Source of the DNA: a virus
Reading direction: 5' to 3' (one strand)
IMG/VR virus record: IMGVR_UViG_3300025108_004281
Span: 28,050-92,049 of that record
Length of the DNA: 64,000 nt
In this document: positions 16,145 to 26,165 of the stretch, one piece after another
Numbering within the stretch: the first letter of the stretch is position 1
Layout of the letters: every line of letters begins with the position of its first letter
The notes under the pieces: model-generated
The model's input: only the letters and a program-made list of their open reading frames with translations
Told to the model about the DNA's origin: nothing
The model's database searches: none
Translations under genes and position numbers: made by a program

Positions 16145-19100
16145 TTACTCCGCCATCACAAACGTAATCCAAGCATGGGTGCTTGTTCCAAACGATCTAC
16201 TTGCTCCTGTTATCGCTTCTGTGACTTTCAAGTCTACGTTAGCATCACTTGAGAAACTTCCAAATGCTGTTGGAGATCCACTGCTTCCGCCGCCGTCTAC
16301 TGTTCTTGTTGTCCAGTCACCACTAACAGCATTCATGCTGTATTTGTTTGACGCATATTGATAACCATGGGCCATAATTGCTACTGGTGGATAATCAAAT
16401 CCTGTAAACTGTACTTCAATCTCAGCACCTGTATCGCTGGTAATTGTTGTAGCATTAATGCCTGCTGTAGTATCTGATATACTTGATAGTGCGCCTGACG
16501 TACTGTAATTGAGTTTCATTCTTTCATAAGTGTTACCACGTGTTACGGAACCGCCGCCTCCGCCGCCACCTGGCTCACCTTTTTGTCCTTTATCTCCAGC
16601 CGCACCATCTGATCCATCTGCTCCATCTGATCCTGCTGGTCCTTGTGGACCTGCTACTGTACTTGGTTCACCCTTAGCACCTGTTGGTCCTTGTGGACCT
16701 GTTGGACCTGCATTACCGTCACTACCTGCTGTACCCTGTGGTCCAGTGTCACCTTTTTGTCCTTTATCACCTGTCGGTCCAGTTGGGCCACCTAATTCAC
16801 CTTTGTCACCCTTACTTCCTGTTGGACCTACTGGTCCTACGTTACCTTGAGGTCCTGTTGGTCCTGTAGCACCTGCTGAACCCTGTGGACCTACTTCACC
16901 TTTAGTACCCTGTCCACCCTGTGGTCCAGTTGCACCTTGTGGTCCTAATTCTCCTTTTTGTCCTTTGGCTCCATCGTTACCAGCATCTCCCTGAGGACCT
17001 GTTGGACCTGCTGGTCCTGTTGCTCCTGCTGGTCCTGTTGGACCTGCTACTGTACTATCAGCACCTGTGGCTCCCTTCTGTCCTTGAGCACCTTGAGGTC
17101 CTGTGGCACCTTGAGCACCAGTTGAACCTTGTGGACCTATATCACCTTTTGATCCTTGTGGACCTGTTGGACCTGCTACACCTTGAGCACCAGTTGTACC
17201 TTGAGCACCTGTGGCTCCAGTTTCACCTTTTTGTCCAGTATCACCTTTTTGTCCTTTATCTCCTGCTGATGAGGCCGCTACCCATGAACTATCATAATAA
17301 ATGTATAGATCACCGTCATCACTTGCCCACCATAAGTCGCCTTCAGAGCCACCACTTGGGGAAACATTTGCAACGGCAACTGAGGCATCAACACTATCTA
17401 ATGCTGAACTTATATCAACATTACTACTACCGCCACTAATTGAAATGACATTACCTGTCATACTTAGTGTTTGGTTAGTACCAGCACCTATTTCACCTTT
17501 TTGTCCTTGTGGTCCAGTTGCTCCAACTTCACCTTTATCTCCAGCAGTTCCTTGTGGTCCTGTTGGTCCTGCATCTCCTTGAGGTCCTGTTGCTCCAGTG
17601 GCTCCTTTATCTCCGGCAGTTCCTTGTGGTCCTTGTGGGCCAACTTCGCCTTTTGCTCCATCGTTTCCTGCTGGTCCAGTTGCACCTGCTGGTCCTGTTG
17701 GTCCAACATCTCCTTGTGCACCTTTATCTCCAGTTGCACCAGTTGTTCCCTGGGCACCTTGATCTCCTTTTGAACCTTTGTCTCCATTGGCTCCTGCAGG
17801 TCCTGTATTACCTACATTTCCTTGTGGACCTGTGGCTCCTGTTGCGCCAGTCTCTCCTACTTCACCCTTTTGTCCTTTTGCCCCATCACTACCTGCTGGG
17901 CCAGTTGCTCCAGTATCACCTTTGACTCCTGAACCTGAACCGGTAGCATCGATTGTAATTGTTTGAGCATTGCTATCTGCTGATATTGTTGCATTAGCAC
18001 CTGCTATAAATGTTAATTGGTCTGCGGCTACATTTGCTACTACACTATTACCACCTTGTACACTTACAGTTTTAAATGCTTCGCCGGCTCCACCGCCTCC
18101 GCCACTGCCTGTGTTATTAATTGTAATAGTATCAGTACTTGCATCAGCAGTAATCGAAATACCGCTACCTGCTACAAAATTTAATGTATCTTGATTATTT
18201 TCTGCAATAATTAAGTCTTGTCCAGCAACACTAATATTTTTAAATATACCATCATTTAGTTGGGTATTATTAATTGTTACTGTATCGCCTGTAACTGATG
18301 TTGTTATACCTGTACCACCAACAATATTAAATGTATCGTCTTTGGCACTAGCATCTGTTGAACCTGAATCGCCTGTAAAACTCTTATAATATCTTAATGC
18401 AGATACATTAGAGGTAATTGCTGTATTAACTTCTGCTTTAGTGTACTTGTCAATACTACTATCATTTAATGTAGCATCAATTATAATTGAATCTGTTCCT
18501 GGATTAGCAGTAAAACTTACATTACTACCGCTAACTAAATTTAATGTATCATTATTGTTATCTGCAATAAGAAGTGTGCCATCTACATCGACGTTTTTAA
18601 ATACGCCTGTGATAGCATCTGTTTTTGAAATCTGTATAGTATTGTTGGCTGTATATTGATTTACATCAATACCTGTTCCGCCCTCAAATCTAATTGCGTG
18701 GGTGGCACTTGTGGCACTGATTGTATTTGCTGAGCCAACACTAGTAACTGTGCTTATAGCATTTTGTAATTGTGCTGATGCAATATTGGCATCAACTTCT
18801 GCTTTGCTGTAAACACCTAAATTTGTTCTTGCTGTTGCGGCATCTGGTAAGTCACTTAAATTATTTGTTTTGTTGACTGCGTTTGCTAATGTTGCCGCTG
18901 TAATAATAGTTGAGCCATCTTCTAATCTAATGGCCGAGTCTGCTGTTCCTCTAAATCTGTTTGCAAATATATTTAAATATTTGTAATTGCTGTTACCAAT
19001 GTCATATGACATTGTTGTATCTGGTGCACTTGTGGCACTCTTAGGAATATAATTTGCTAAGTTGGCAGTTAGTTGACTAGCAGTTAAACCACCAGTTTGT

Positions 19101-19822
19101 AATGTTGTCCAACTAACACCACCTGAACCATTTGTTACAAGTACTTGTCCGTTAGTACCATCTGATGTTGGTAATGTAAATGCGTTAGCAAATGTTGTAC
19201 TTCTATTAGAATTTATTTTTAATGCTGGTGTTGTACTACTTGCACTACCTACATAAAATACAGTACTGTTTGCACTTCTAACTTCAATATGACCATCTGT
19301 GCTTTTTGTTCCTAATATTAAACTATGTTGTGAACTAAGTTCTACATCTGCGGCATCGTTTGAACTAATAACAAATCTTGTTTTAGCATCAAATCCTGCA
19401 CTTTGACTGTTAGTAGGATAGTTTGCGTTATTTAATATACCTGCGTATGCTGTGATATTAGCATTATCACCAAAGTTTCTACCTGAGAAGATATTTGTAT
19501 TGCCATTCACATTGTGAATGCTTAATGGTGTTGGTAGTGTATATGCTGTTGAGGAAACAGTAATAACGTTTGCAGATTCAGTTACAGTTGTTGCACCTGA
19601 GCCTTGTATCTTTTTAAAGTTTAATTGTGAACCGTCTTTTGCTGAGAATAGTCCAATGCCTGAAGCACCAACATTAGCACCACCAGTAACGGCGGCATTG
19701 GCATCTGAAGACAAACTATCTTGTGCTACAAAAATTCCTTGTGCAGAATCGTAAACTAGGATCTGATTATCGGTGATCCCGTCTATATTAAAAGTTAAAT
19801 TATCTCCTGTTACATTTGGCAT
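16145..19822 (-). CDS. Collagen-like long tail-fibre protein (1225 aa)
   Basis: The N-terminal half (about 1-630) is a beta-rich fibre with repeated NTITINNT-type and TLNFVAGSG-type units. From about residue 640 to 1100 it has Gly-X-Y collagen repeats rich in Pro, Lys, Glu and Gln, which should form a triple helix. The collagen part is broken near residues 790-870 by a non-collagen domain with [20 protein letters not shown]. It ends in a Gly run and a 110-aa globular tip with an AHGYQYASN segment. The repeat bias makes many false open frames on the opposite strand. It starts from a late promoter with an AGGAAT ribosome site. Likely role: a long receptor-binding fibre. Confidence 0.9.
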   Translation of the reverse strand: MPNVTGDNLTFNIDGITDNQILVYDSAQGIFVAQDSLSSDANAAVTGGANVGASGIGLFSAKDGSQLNFKKIQGSGATTVTESANVITVSSTAYTLPTPLSIHNVNGNTNIFSGRNFGDNANITAYAGILNNANYPTNSQSAGFDAKTRFVISSNDAADVELSSQHSLILGTKSTDGHIEVRSANSTVFYVGSASSTTPALKINSNRSTTFANAFTLPTSDGTNGQVLVTNGSGGVSWTTLQTGGLTASQLTANLANYIPKSATSAPDTTMSYDIGNSNYKYLNIFANRFRGTADSAIRLEDGSTIITAATLANAVNKTNNLSDLPDAATARTNLGVYSKAEVDANIASAQLQNAISTVTSVGSANTISATSATHAIRFEGGTGIDVNQYTANNTIQISKTDAITGVFKNVDVDGTLLIADNNNDTLNLVSGSNVSFTANPGTDSIIIDATLNDSSIDKYTKAEVNTAITSNVSALRYYKSFTGDSGSTDASAKDDTFNIVGGTGITTSVTGDTVTINNTQLNDGIFKNISVAGQDLIIAENNQDTLNFVAGSGISITADASTDTITINNTGSGGGGGAGEAFKTVSVQGGNSVVANVAADQLTFIAGANATISADSNAQTITIDATGSGSGVKGDTGATGPAGSDGAKGQKGEVGETGATGATGPQGNVGNTGPAGANGDKGSKGDQGAQGTTGATGDKGAQGDVGPTGPAGATGPAGNDGAKGEVGPQGPQGTAGDKGATGATGPQGDAGPTGPQGTAGDKGEVGATGPQGQKGEIGAGTNQTLSMTGNVISISGGSSNVDISSALDSVDASVAVANVSPSGGSEGDLWWASDDGDLYIYYDSSWVAASSAGDKGQKGDTGQKGETGATGAQGTTGAQGVAGPTGPQGSKGDIGPQGSTGAQGATGPQGAQGQKGATGADSTVAGPTGPAGATGPAGPTGPQGDAGNDGAKGQKGELGPQGATGPQGGQGTKGEVGPQGSAGATGPTGPQGNVGPVGPTGSKGDKGELGGPTGPTGDKGQKGDTGPQGTAGSDGNAGPTGPQGPTGAKGEPSTVAGPQGPAGSDGADGSDGAAGDKGQKGEPGGGGGGGSVTRGNTYERMKLNYSTSGALSSISDTTAGINATTITSDTGAEIEVQFTGFDYPPVAIMAHGYQYASNKYSMNAVSGDWTTRTVDGGGSSGSPTAFGSFSSDANVDLKVTEAITGASRSFGTSTHAWITFVMAE
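16545..17965 (-). repeat. Collagen-type Gly-X-Y coding repeats in two blocks
   Basis: Nine-base periodic repeats encode GPQG, GAKG, GDKG and similar triplets. Two blocks (about 17470-17965 and 16545-17260) flank a non-repetitive 200-nt insert. Such tracts can shrink or grow by recombination. Confidence 0.85.
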
Positions 19823-19852
19823 AGTATTCCTATTCTAATTTGCAATTATAAT

Positions 19853-19861
19853 GTATTTATC
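19853..19861 (-). promoter_or_regulatory. Late promoter (GATAAATA) of the collagen-fibre operon
   Basis: Minus strand GATAAATAC, with a leader of about 25 nt to the ATG at 19822. A CAAC-TTA-GTTG hairpin lies just upstream. Confidence 0.75.
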
Positions 19862-19873
19862 AACTAAGTTGAT

Positions 19874-20233
19874 TTAATTGCTTAATAAAATTTGTGAGAT
19901 ACTACCGTAAGATGACTCGTATGTACTACCATCGCCGACTCCTGTTCTATCTAGAACGGCTCTTAGGTATACATAATTACCCTTAAATGTGTGAATTTCT
20001 GTGCCTGTAGTTGCAGATGCTTTTTCAATTAGTTTAATATCTCCCCAATCGGCTGATTCAGGGGTTAATGATAGTGTGCCTTGCAGTTTAATCTTGCCTA
20101 CAAAAGCATTTAACTTTACACTAACGGAGTGAATTCCGTCCGTATAACCGAAATAACTATCTGCTTTGATTTTGTCGCCGGTTAAACTCATGTTATCGCT
20201 TGAGTTTCCTAGCATTTCTAATGTTCTTCTCAT
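19874..20233 (-). CDS. Unknown beta-rich protein, probably virion-associated (119 aa)
   Basis: A small beta-rich protein with a SVSVKLNAFVGKIKLQGTLS segment and a YVYLRAVLDRTGVGDGSTYE segment. It looks like a baseplate or fibre accessory. Genes of this type lie next to lysozyme and fibres in T4-like marine phages. I use the ATG at 20233, which has GAGG 6 nt upstream; an in-frame TTG upstream is unlikely. Its start codon and ribosome site sit in one arm of a long inverted repeat. Confidence 0.65.
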   Translation of the reverse strand: MRRTLEMLGNSSDNMSLTGDKIKADSYFGYTDGIHSVSVKLNAFVGKIKLQGTLSLTPESADWGDIKLIEKASATTGTEIHTFKGNYVYLRAVLDRTGVGDGSTYESSYGSISQILLSN

Positions 20234-20277
20234 AAGTAGCCTCAATTGTATTTATCTCAATAAGGCACTTATGAGAA
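20227..20277 (-). promoter_or_regulatory. Inverted repeat that hides the start codon, with a late promoter in its loop
   Basis: On the minus strand TTCTCATAAGT and ACTTATGAGAA pair perfectly over 11 bp, and GCCT/AGGC add 4 bp across a 1-nt bulge. The right arm contains the GAGG site and the ATG at 20233. The loop contains ATAAATA (plus 20249-20255), so late transcripts would begin at about 20243 and lack the left arm. Read-through RNA from the lysozyme gene should be silenced and late RNA translated. Confidence 0.8.
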
Positions 20278-20282
20278 TGTTG

Positions 20283-20756
20283 TTAAACTTGTTCGAGTCG
20301 AGTCATCAGTCTTTCAGCACGGTTAGTTACTTGTTTGTGCCATCTTGAATCTCTACCTTCCTTTGCGGCTTCTTTCCAATCTTCTTTTAGAATTGCGGCA
20401 TGCATTTTCTTAAACTTACTAAGTCTTGTACGACCCATGTTAAACATCATATTAACCAAGATTTGCTGGACCTCGTCTGGTAAGTCTCCAAACACCCCTT
20501 CTTCGTATAATAACTCACACTCAGATATTGCTGTGTCAAGGTCTCTTTCAAAACATTCTTTAACACGTTCTTCTGATACTGGTGTTCCAACTTCTGCTCC
20601 ATGCTCTGGATCGGTGTCGAGGACCAAATGCCCCACTCCAAAAGTCGGGTATCCCAAGTGGTCGAGGTAGATCTCATTGACTACTCCTTCATCTATTTTA
20701 AGTTGCTCAAAAACTGCTTCTCTATCTAATTTTGTGTCTCTTCCAAATAATCCCAT
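20283..20756 (-). CDS. e: Lysozyme (T4 gene e type, GH24)
   Basis: A 157-aa muramidase that cuts the peptidoglycan glycan backbone. The T4 catalytic triad is clear: E23 in KIDEG, D32 in YLDHLG, T38 in PTFGVGH. Length is close to T4 lysozyme (164 aa). There is no signal peptide, so it needs a holin, or it may act as a virion enzyme given the neighbouring structural genes. It begins directly after the stop of the upstream 182-aa gene. Confidence 0.93.
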   Translation of the reverse strand: MGLFGRDTKLDREAVFEQLKIDEGVVNEIYLDHLGYPTFGVGHLVLDTDPEHGAEVGTPVSEERVKECFERDLDTAISECELLYEEGVFGDLPDEVQQILVNMMFNMGRTRLSKFKKMHAAILKEDWKEAAKEGRDSRWHKQVTNRAERLMTRLEQV

Positions 20757-21305
20757 TTATAATTCCTCTGTGGTAACAACTTTATATATTTCGCTATTAC
20801 CTACTGTTAATTGTAATTTAGCAACATCTTTTTTATTGGTCATGTAAACTGTTGATTTCCAACCATCACCAGTGTGTGTTACTTTTGCATCCATACTAAG
20901 TTTGCTAACTTTTTTAACCCAATCAATATTTGGCCAATACTTGTATGCTACATATCTATATTTATTAAAAAACAGTTGTCTTCTAAGTATTTGATTATTT
21001 GATGTAATAACATCATATTCTTCTTGCGAACGTATACCTTGTACACTAATTATACTATCTTTAAATTTTCTAATAAATTTTTTAGCAACTTTGCTATCTG
21101 AAAAATACACTGAATAATTTTTGTGCCATGCAAATTTCATTGTGTCCCAGCAGTACTGATTTTGAAATTTGTATATTTCTTCTAATACCATAGGATCGTG
21201 TATAAGCCAATTGCCTTTTACTTCTGCTTTGATATGATACTTATTCCACCATAATTTAAATGATGGCCGGATATCTATACCGGAAACAGTATTGCCTAAA
21301 TTCAT
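20757..21305 (-). CDS. Unknown 182-aa protein between ClpA and lysozyme
   Basis: A basic, Trp/Tyr-rich soluble protein. No recognised domain. It overlaps the ClpA-like gene end by 4 nt and abuts lysozyme, so all are co-transcribed. Confidence 0.62.
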   Translation of the reverse strand: MNLGNTVSGIDIRPSFKLWWNKYHIKAEVKGNWLIHDPMVLEEIYKFQNQYCWDTMKFAWHKNYSVYFSDSKVAKKFIRKFKDSIISVQGIRSQEEYDVITSNNQILRRQLFFNKYRYVAYKYWPNIDWVKKVSKLSMDAKVTHTGDGWKSTVYMTNKKDVAKLQLTVGNSEIYKVVTTEEL

Positions 21306-23479
21306 TTGACAGTGAATTCAAACTGCTCAATATAATCTACAAGTACTACGCCTTCCTCTATTTTATCAAACAATATTTTTTTACTAATTGGCTTCTTGAC
21401 AACATCTTCGAACAATCTTTTTAAAGGCCTTGCACCCATGCTAGGTTCAAATCCGTTATCTGCAATATATTTCTTAGCCGCTTTGGTAAGTTCAATACTA
21501 ACTTTACTGTCATTACTAGCAAGTAATTCGTTTGTTTCTCTAACAATTTTATCAATAATAAGATTAACTTCTTTCATTCCTAGTTTGTTAAACTTAACAT
21601 AAGAGTCTATCCTGTTTCTAAACTCTGGTGTGAAGAAACTTTTGACTGCTTTTATATCTGTGTCTGTATGTGATGTTTCACCAAATCCAATCTTGCTTGT
21701 TTCTGCCTTGGCGGCACCTAAGTTACTTGTCATTATAAGTGTAACATTACTGAAGTCTACTTGCTTGCCTGTTGCACCTGTAAGTCTACCATCGTCCATT
21801 ACTTGTAGTAACACTTGTAATACTTCTGGTGCGGCTTTCTCTACTTCATCTAGTAGCAACACACAATTAGGATTCTTATCAATTTCAGAAAGCAACATGC
21901 CTTGTCCTAGTTCGCCTTCTGCGTGTCCTACATAACCTGGAGGAGCACCAATTAGTTTACTTACACTATGTCTTTCCATATACTCTGACATGTCAAACTT
22001 AACAAGTTTAATATCTAATTCGTCTGCTAATGCTCTTGCTGTTTCTGTTTTACCTACACCAGTCGGTCCTACAAATAGGAAACTACCAATTGGTTTGTTT
22101 GGTTCTCTTAGGCCTGCTTTACTAACAAGTATACTTTCTACTAGTTTATCGACTGCTTCGTCTTGTCCAAACACTTTCTTTTTAATCTTTTTATCTAACT
22201 TGCTGAAGCCTTTTGTGTCTTTAACATCTACTACTTCTTGTTTAATTTTAGCAATCTTTGATACCTGTGCTACTACTGAGTCAAGATTTACAACTTTCTT
22301 TTCTAATACTTTAGTGACTGCACCTGCGGCATCTACAATGTCTAATGCTTTGTCTGGAAAGTACTTATTCTTAATATATCTGTCTGCCAATTCACATGCT
22401 TTTTCTATAGCACCTTCTTCATACTTGACTTTGTGGAACTCTTCGTAGTATGGCTGTAAGCCTTGGCATATTTTAATAGTATCTTTAAGTGTTGTTTCTT
22501 CTACGTCTAGTCTTGCAAACCTACGCATCAATGCTCTATCTTTCTCAAACGTACTTGCAAACTCATCTGGTGTAGTTGCACCAATACACAATAGTTTACC
22601 TTTGCCTAACAATGGCTTTAACATGTTTGCCGCATCTACTTGACTGCTACCAGCACTACCGGCACCCATAATCATATGTATTTCGTCAATAAACAGAATA
22701 GCATTTTCGTTCTTTTCTATCTGTTCTAAAACTGTTTTTAGTCTTTCTTCAAAGTCACCTCTAAACTTTGTACCTGCTAACATTGTACCAACATCTATTT
22801 GATAAACAGTTTTATCTTCTAGTGTTTTAGGAACTTGCTTGTTGATAATTTTCCATGCCATACCTTCTGCAATAGCAGTTTTACCTACTCCGGGTTCACC
22901 AACTAAGCATACGTTATTCTTTTTACGTCTAGCAAGTATTTCAACAACATCATTTACTTCTTCGCTTCTACCAATGAGAGGATCAATACTTCCGTTCATT
23001 GCTTCTTCGTTTAAGTTTTTAATGTAGTCTTGTGTTTCTTCTACTAGTTCGCCTTCAACGACATCGCCTAATATTTCAATTAAATTTTCTCTATGGCAAC
23101 CATTAACTGCTAAAAAATATGCACTATGTGAATTTTCTTCATTTGTAATACTAACTAGCAAATCAATTGCAGATATTTTATCTCTACCATTAAAGATACT
23201 TTGTGCAAATGCTCTTTGAAAGACACGTTCAACTGCTACAGTTTTCTTAGGCTTGCCTGTGCTACCGCCTTCTGATTTAAGATTGTTGTACTCATCGTCA
23301 TTAAGATAAGTCACAATGTCTGCTTCTAATTGTTTAATTTCAACATTACATTCACCTAATACTTTTTTAATCTCTTTATCTTTAATAAGAGCCAGAGCAA
23401 CATGCTCTAGAGTCATATACTCATGACTAAATTGATTAGATATTTCGTATGCTTTTTCTATAATTCCTTCAACATTCAT
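21302..23479 (-). CDS. clpA: ClpA-like AAA+ unfoldase
   Basis: A 725-aa protein with a Clp N-domain (1-140) and two AAA+ modules: D1 Walker [10 protein letters not shown] with Walker [10 protein letters not shown], and D2 Walker [11 protein letters not shown] with Walker [11 protein letters not shown]. The long ClpB middle coiled coil is absent. An IGF tripeptide lies before FTPEFRNR, at the position of the ClpA loop that docks into ClpP. It should therefore feed substrates to ClpP. A ClpP is encoded at 37.6 kb, and a DnaJ-like gene lies directly upstream. Phage target proteins are unknown. Confidence 0.9.
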   Translation of the reverse strand: MNVEGIIEKAYEISNQFSHEYMTLEHVALALIKDKEIKKVLGECNVEIKQLEADIVTYLNDDEYNNLKSEGGSTGKPKKTVAVERVFQRAFAQSIFNGRDKISAIDLLVSITNEENSHSAYFLAVNGCHRENLIEILGDVVEGELVEETQDYIKNLNEEAMNGSIDPLIGRSEEVNDVVEILARRKKNNVCLVGEPGVGKTAIAEGMAWKIINKQVPKTLEDKTVYQIDVGTMLAGTKFRGDFEERLKTVLEQIEKNENAILFIDEIHMIMGAGSAGSSQVDAANMLKPLLGKGKLLCIGATTPDEFASTFEKDRALMRRFARLDVEETTLKDTIKICQGLQPYYEEFHKVKYEEGAIEKACELADRYIKNKYFPDKALDIVDAAGAVTKVLEKKVVNLDSVVAQVSKIAKIKQEVVDVKDTKGFSKLDKKIKKKVFGQDEAVDKLVESILVSKAGLREPNKPIGSFLFVGPTGVGKTETARALADELDIKLVKFDMSEYMERHSVSKLIGAPPGYVGHAEGELGQGMLLSEIDKNPNCVLLLDEVEKAAPEVLQVLLQVMDDGRLTGATGKQVDFSNVTLIMTSNLGAAKAETSKIGFGETSHTDTDIKAVKSFFTPEFRNRIDSYVKFNKLGMKEVNLIIDKIVRETNELLASNDSKVSIELTKAAKKYIADNGFEPSMGARPLKRLFEDVVKKPISKKILFDKIEEGVVLVDYIEQFEFTVK

Positions 23480-23487
23480 AATAGTAT

Positions 23488-24297
23488 TTAATTATTTCTC
23501 CTACGTTCTTGATTAATTCTTCGTATAAGGTTAACATGATCATGATCTATGGATTCGGGTGCAGTAACAGACACTTGTAAAAGGAAGTCTCCTACTATAC
23601 TGCTACGTGGATTTGTAAAACCCTCTCCTCTTAATTTAAGTCTAGAGTTAGGTTGTGTTAGTGCCGGAATGTTTACTGATAACATCCTGCCATTAACATG
23701 CCTAACTTCAATAGTGGTACCAACAATGGCTTCTAGATAATCAATTTCTACAATACCAATAAGGTCGTTACCATTTTTAGCAAATTCTCTATGTGGCTGA
23801 TATCTGACTCTTACAAATAAATTACCTGGCGGTAAGTTAGGATCTTGCTGTGGGCCTTTGCCATGTAAAGTGAAACGAGTACCTTCTTCTGTGCCTTTTG
23901 GTATATTGAGATCTATAACACCTGTACCAACATCTATTCTTTTTGTTACACCAAAAAACACATCTTCCAATGATAATAGTATATCTGTTTGAGCATCAAA
24001 GTTTTGTTCTCTACGACGTTGACCTCTTTGTCCAAATATATCTCTAAATATATCTCCAAACGGATTGGCGCCACTAAAAGGATCACCACCACCAAAGCCT
24101 TCAAAAGGATTAGGATTATCATACTGACTACGTTTTTGTGGATCACTTAGTGTGTCGTATGCTTCTTGCACTCTTTTGAATTCTTCAGGGTTACCGCCTT
24201 TGTCAGGATGATGCTTACTCGCTAATTTGCGATATGCTTTTTTGATAGCGGAGGCATCAGCATCGCGGCTAACCCCCAATGTTTGGTAGTGATCCAT
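23488..24297 (-). CDS. DnaJ/CbpA-type co-chaperone
   Basis: A 269-aa J-domain protein. The J domain (1-65) has the HPD motif that stimulates DnaK ATPase. A Gly/Phe-rich linker (about 66-95) and two C-terminal substrate-binding beta domains follow. The cysteine zinc-finger domain is absent, so it is of type II (CbpA-like). It heads an operon with the ClpA-like gene and starts almost leaderlessly, with 8 nt between TATAAT and ATG. It probably recruits host DnaK. Confidence 0.92.
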   Translation of the reverse strand: MDHYQTLGVSRDADASAIKKAYRKLASKHHPDKGGNPEEFKRVQEAYDTLSDPQKRSQYDNPNPFEGFGGGDPFSGANPFGDIFRDIFGQRGQRRREQNFDAQTDILLSLEDVFFGVTKRIDVGTGVIDLNIPKGTEEGTRFTLHGKGPQQDPNLPPGNLFVRVRYQPHREFAKNGNDLIGIVEIDYLEAIVGTTIEVRHVNGRMLSVNIPALTQPNSRLKLRGEGFTNPRSSIVGDFLLQVSVTAPESIDHDHVNLIRRINQERRRNN

Positions 24298-24305
24298 ATT
24301 AACTT

Positions 24306-24334
24306 ATTATAATGTTCTTTGACAGAAATGTCAA
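24306..24334 (-). promoter_or_regulatory. Early sigma70-type promoter of the dnaJ-clpA operon
   Basis: Minus strand TTGACA, 17-nt spacer, TATAAT; ATG 8 nt after the -10 box. Confidence 0.84.
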
Positions 24335-24337
24335 GTG

Positions 24338-24784
24338 TTAATCGTCTTTTGTGAGTTTTTTTGGCTCAAAGTCACTAGACTTAATAATACTGCTACTGTC
24401 TTCTTTGCCTTGCTGTTCTTCTGGCTCATAGTATTGTTTATATGCTTCTATGATTGCTCTGTACTTTATGATTTGATTTCTCATTTGCACATTGTTTTTT
24501 TGTAATAGTTCGTAATCTTCGTCAGTAAGACCAAATAATACAGCATCTATGTTTGCTTTTTTAAGTTCAGCAAATACTTCTTCTTGGTTGCCTTCGTTTA
24601 TAATCTTCCAATTAATTTGCTCCAATGCTACAACTGGAGGCATATCTAAGTCTAAAGGCATACGTTCTACTTCTTTAGTAAAGATTTCTAAAGACTTTGT
24701 AGATGCACAACCACTAATAAGGAACGTAATTAGGATTGGCAATATTAGTGCATTCTGCATTAATCTGCGATTTCTTAGTTGCAT
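24338..24784 (-). CDS. Outer-membrane spanin-like lipoprotein (o-spanin candidate)
   Basis: A 148-aa protein with a type II signal peptide: Arg-rich start, hydrophobic core and a LISGC lipobox with Cys26 to be lipidated. The GAGGAGG ribosome site supports the ATG at 24784. It overlaps the C-terminus of the membrane-anchored coiled-coil gene upstream by 71 nt in another frame, as in Rz/Rz1 pairs. Spanins fuse inner and outer membranes at lysis. It is longer and less Pro-rich than classical Rz1, so the role is likely rather than certain. Confidence 0.72.
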   Translation of the reverse strand: MQLRNRRLMQNALILPILITFLISGCASTKSLEIFTKEVERMPLDLDMPPVVALEQINWKIINEGNQEEVFAELKKANIDAVLFGLTDEDYELLQKNNVQMRNQIIKYRAIIEAYKQYYEPEEQQGKEDSSSIIKSSDFEPKKLTKDD

Positions 24785-25199
24785 TTAACTCCTCCTCTGT
24801 TAGTGGTGAGCCTTGTGCTATTTCAAAACACCTTGCTCTTTGTTTTTCTCTTTTGCCTTCTATTCTTTGTATACTTTTAGGCTTTGCTACTGCTAATGCA
24901 CCAACATCTCTTCTTTCGCCTGATGCATTTACTTTGTTAAACTTTTCATTTGCAAGATTTAAATCTGCTGTAAGTTTAGCATTGTTTTCATTTAACTGGT
25001 TATTGAGTGCGGTCTTAGTTTCTATATCACGTAACTGTTGCTCAATAACTGCTTGTTGTTGCTCAACAGCATTATTAAGTTTTTCATTGTTTAGTGTAAG
25101 GATTTCGTTTTCTGCTTTTAGATGTTGTACATACCATAAGCCTCCTGCGGCTCCGGACAACATTAGAAAAAAGAAAACTAGTTTAATTTGACCCAACAT
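24714..25199 (-). CDS. Inner-membrane spanin-like protein (i-spanin candidate, Rz-type)
   Basis: A 161-aa protein with one N-terminal membrane anchor (about 5-24) and a long Gln/Asn/Glu-rich coiled coil (28-95). A basic region and a C-terminal tail follow. This is the build of Rz-type i-spanins. Its 3' end contains the start of the lipoprotein gene. It overlaps the ACP-like gene by 17 nt. Confidence 0.75.
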   Translation of the reverse strand: MLGQIKLVFFFLMLSGAAGGLWYVQHLKAENEILTLNNEKLNNAVEQQQAVIEQQLRDIETKTALNNQLNENNAKLTADLNLANEKFNKVNASGERRDVGALAVAKPKSIQRIEGKREKQRARCFEIAQGSPLTEEELNATKKSQINAECTNIANPNYVPY

Positions 25200-25413
25200 G
25201 TCTCTCTACTACTTCACATAGTGCAGACACAGTCATTATATCAAATGTTTCTTCTTCTGGTATGGATATACCTAGTTTGGATTCTATCTGAACAAATACA
25301 TCAACTATGTCAAATTCATCACCGCCTAAGTCGTCCATTATATGACTGTCTACAGTAATATCTTTATCTTTGCCAAAATGTCCTTCTAGGACTTCTAAAA
25401 TTTCTACTCTCAT
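25183..25413 (-). CDS. Acyl-carrier-protein-like protein lacking the carrier serine
   Basis: A 76-aa acidic four-helix protein that follows the ACP pattern closely. At the invariant D-S-L site it reads D32-E33-F34, so the serine that receives 4'-phosphopantetheine is replaced by Glu. It cannot carry acyl chains in the usual way. It may instead be a regulatory or decoy protein that binds ACP partners. Its start overlaps the upstream stop (ATGA), so it is coupled to a 251-aa unknown gene. Confidence 0.75.
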   Translation of the reverse strand: MRVEILEVLEGHFGKDKDITVDSHIMDDLGGDEFDIVDVFVQIESKLGISIPEEETFDIMTVSALCEVVERHVGSN

Positions 25414-26165
25414 ATTTTTCTCAATAACATAACATCGTCACTGCCTTCTCTAGAAATTGTAAACCTACCATCGCTAAAGTTATTAATTGCGTATGTTTTA
25501 CCAATTGCATCAGCAAATGCCAAGTCATCGCTTAACATACTTCTAATAGGTTCTGATGAAATGTCTTCTAGTATATCTTTTTGACCAAAGTTGACTAATT
25601 CAAATTCAAATACTCTTTTACCTCTTTGAAATTGTATTGTATCTCTTTCTGTGTCTTTATCTAAACTTACGTTTGACATTAAACTGTCAATTAAAAAGTT
25701 ACCTAAGTTTTCTTTGTAAGCAGATTCTTCTGCTTGTACTTTGTTTTGTTGGAATGTTTTTTTATCTACATACATATCTGGGTCCACTATTACAAAATCT
25801 TTCCATGTATCTTCGTGTAGTTTGAAATCTTGTTCTGCATAGTAAGGCTTTACAGTCCATGCTAATTTACCAGACAAGTTCTCTACATCATGTAAAATTT
25901 TATCTAATTTCTCAAAGACTTTATCGTCTCTGTCTACTTCAACAAACACCATGTAGTGTCCGTCTTCATTTGAGGCAGGTGATGCCTCGCAATCTAATGT
26001 TTCGTATGCTCCGGCCTCAATAAAGTTTGATAAGTCTTTAGCAGGATCAAGATCATCTACATAAAAGCCTATAACAATAACGTCTTTGTTGTCACCTGTT
26101 TTAGGTGCAAATTCGTCTAGGCTTACTTTAGGTATAACTAAGTCTACTAAATCTTCGTGCTTCAT
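25410..26165 (-). CDS. Unknown 251-aa acidic phage protein
   Basis: An acidic soluble protein. The first 110 residues read as an alpha/beta fold with a VIVIGFYVDDL strand, the rest as mixed helix and strand. Not recognised. The AGGAGG ribosome site overlaps the end of the upstream gene. It is part of the operon that runs from the late promoter at 26722 into the spanins. Confidence 0.62.
   Translation of the reverse strand: MKHEDLVDLVIPKVSLDEFAPKTGDNKDVIVIGFYVDDLDPAKDLSNFIEAGAYETLDCEASPASNEDGHYMVFVEVDRDDKVFEKLDKILHDVENLSGKLAWTVKPYYAEQDFKLHEDTWKDFVIVDPDMYVDKKTFQQNKVQAEESAYKENLGNFLIDSLMSNVSLDKDTERDTIQFQRGKRVFEFELVNFGQKDILEDISSEPIRSMLSDDLAFADAIGKTYAINNFSDGRFTISREGSDDVMLLRKI

Noticed and set aside
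16530-17966. Several long plus-strand open frames opposite the collagen-like gene
   Set aside because: They mirror the Gly-X-Y repeats (Pro/Leu-rich translations), have no ribosome sites and exist in several frames at once.
16145-19822. Repeats as a CRISPR array or diversity-generating retroelement target
   Set aside because: Periodic triplet repeats encode collagen-like protein; no spacers, and no reverse transcriptase or template repeat found in the window.
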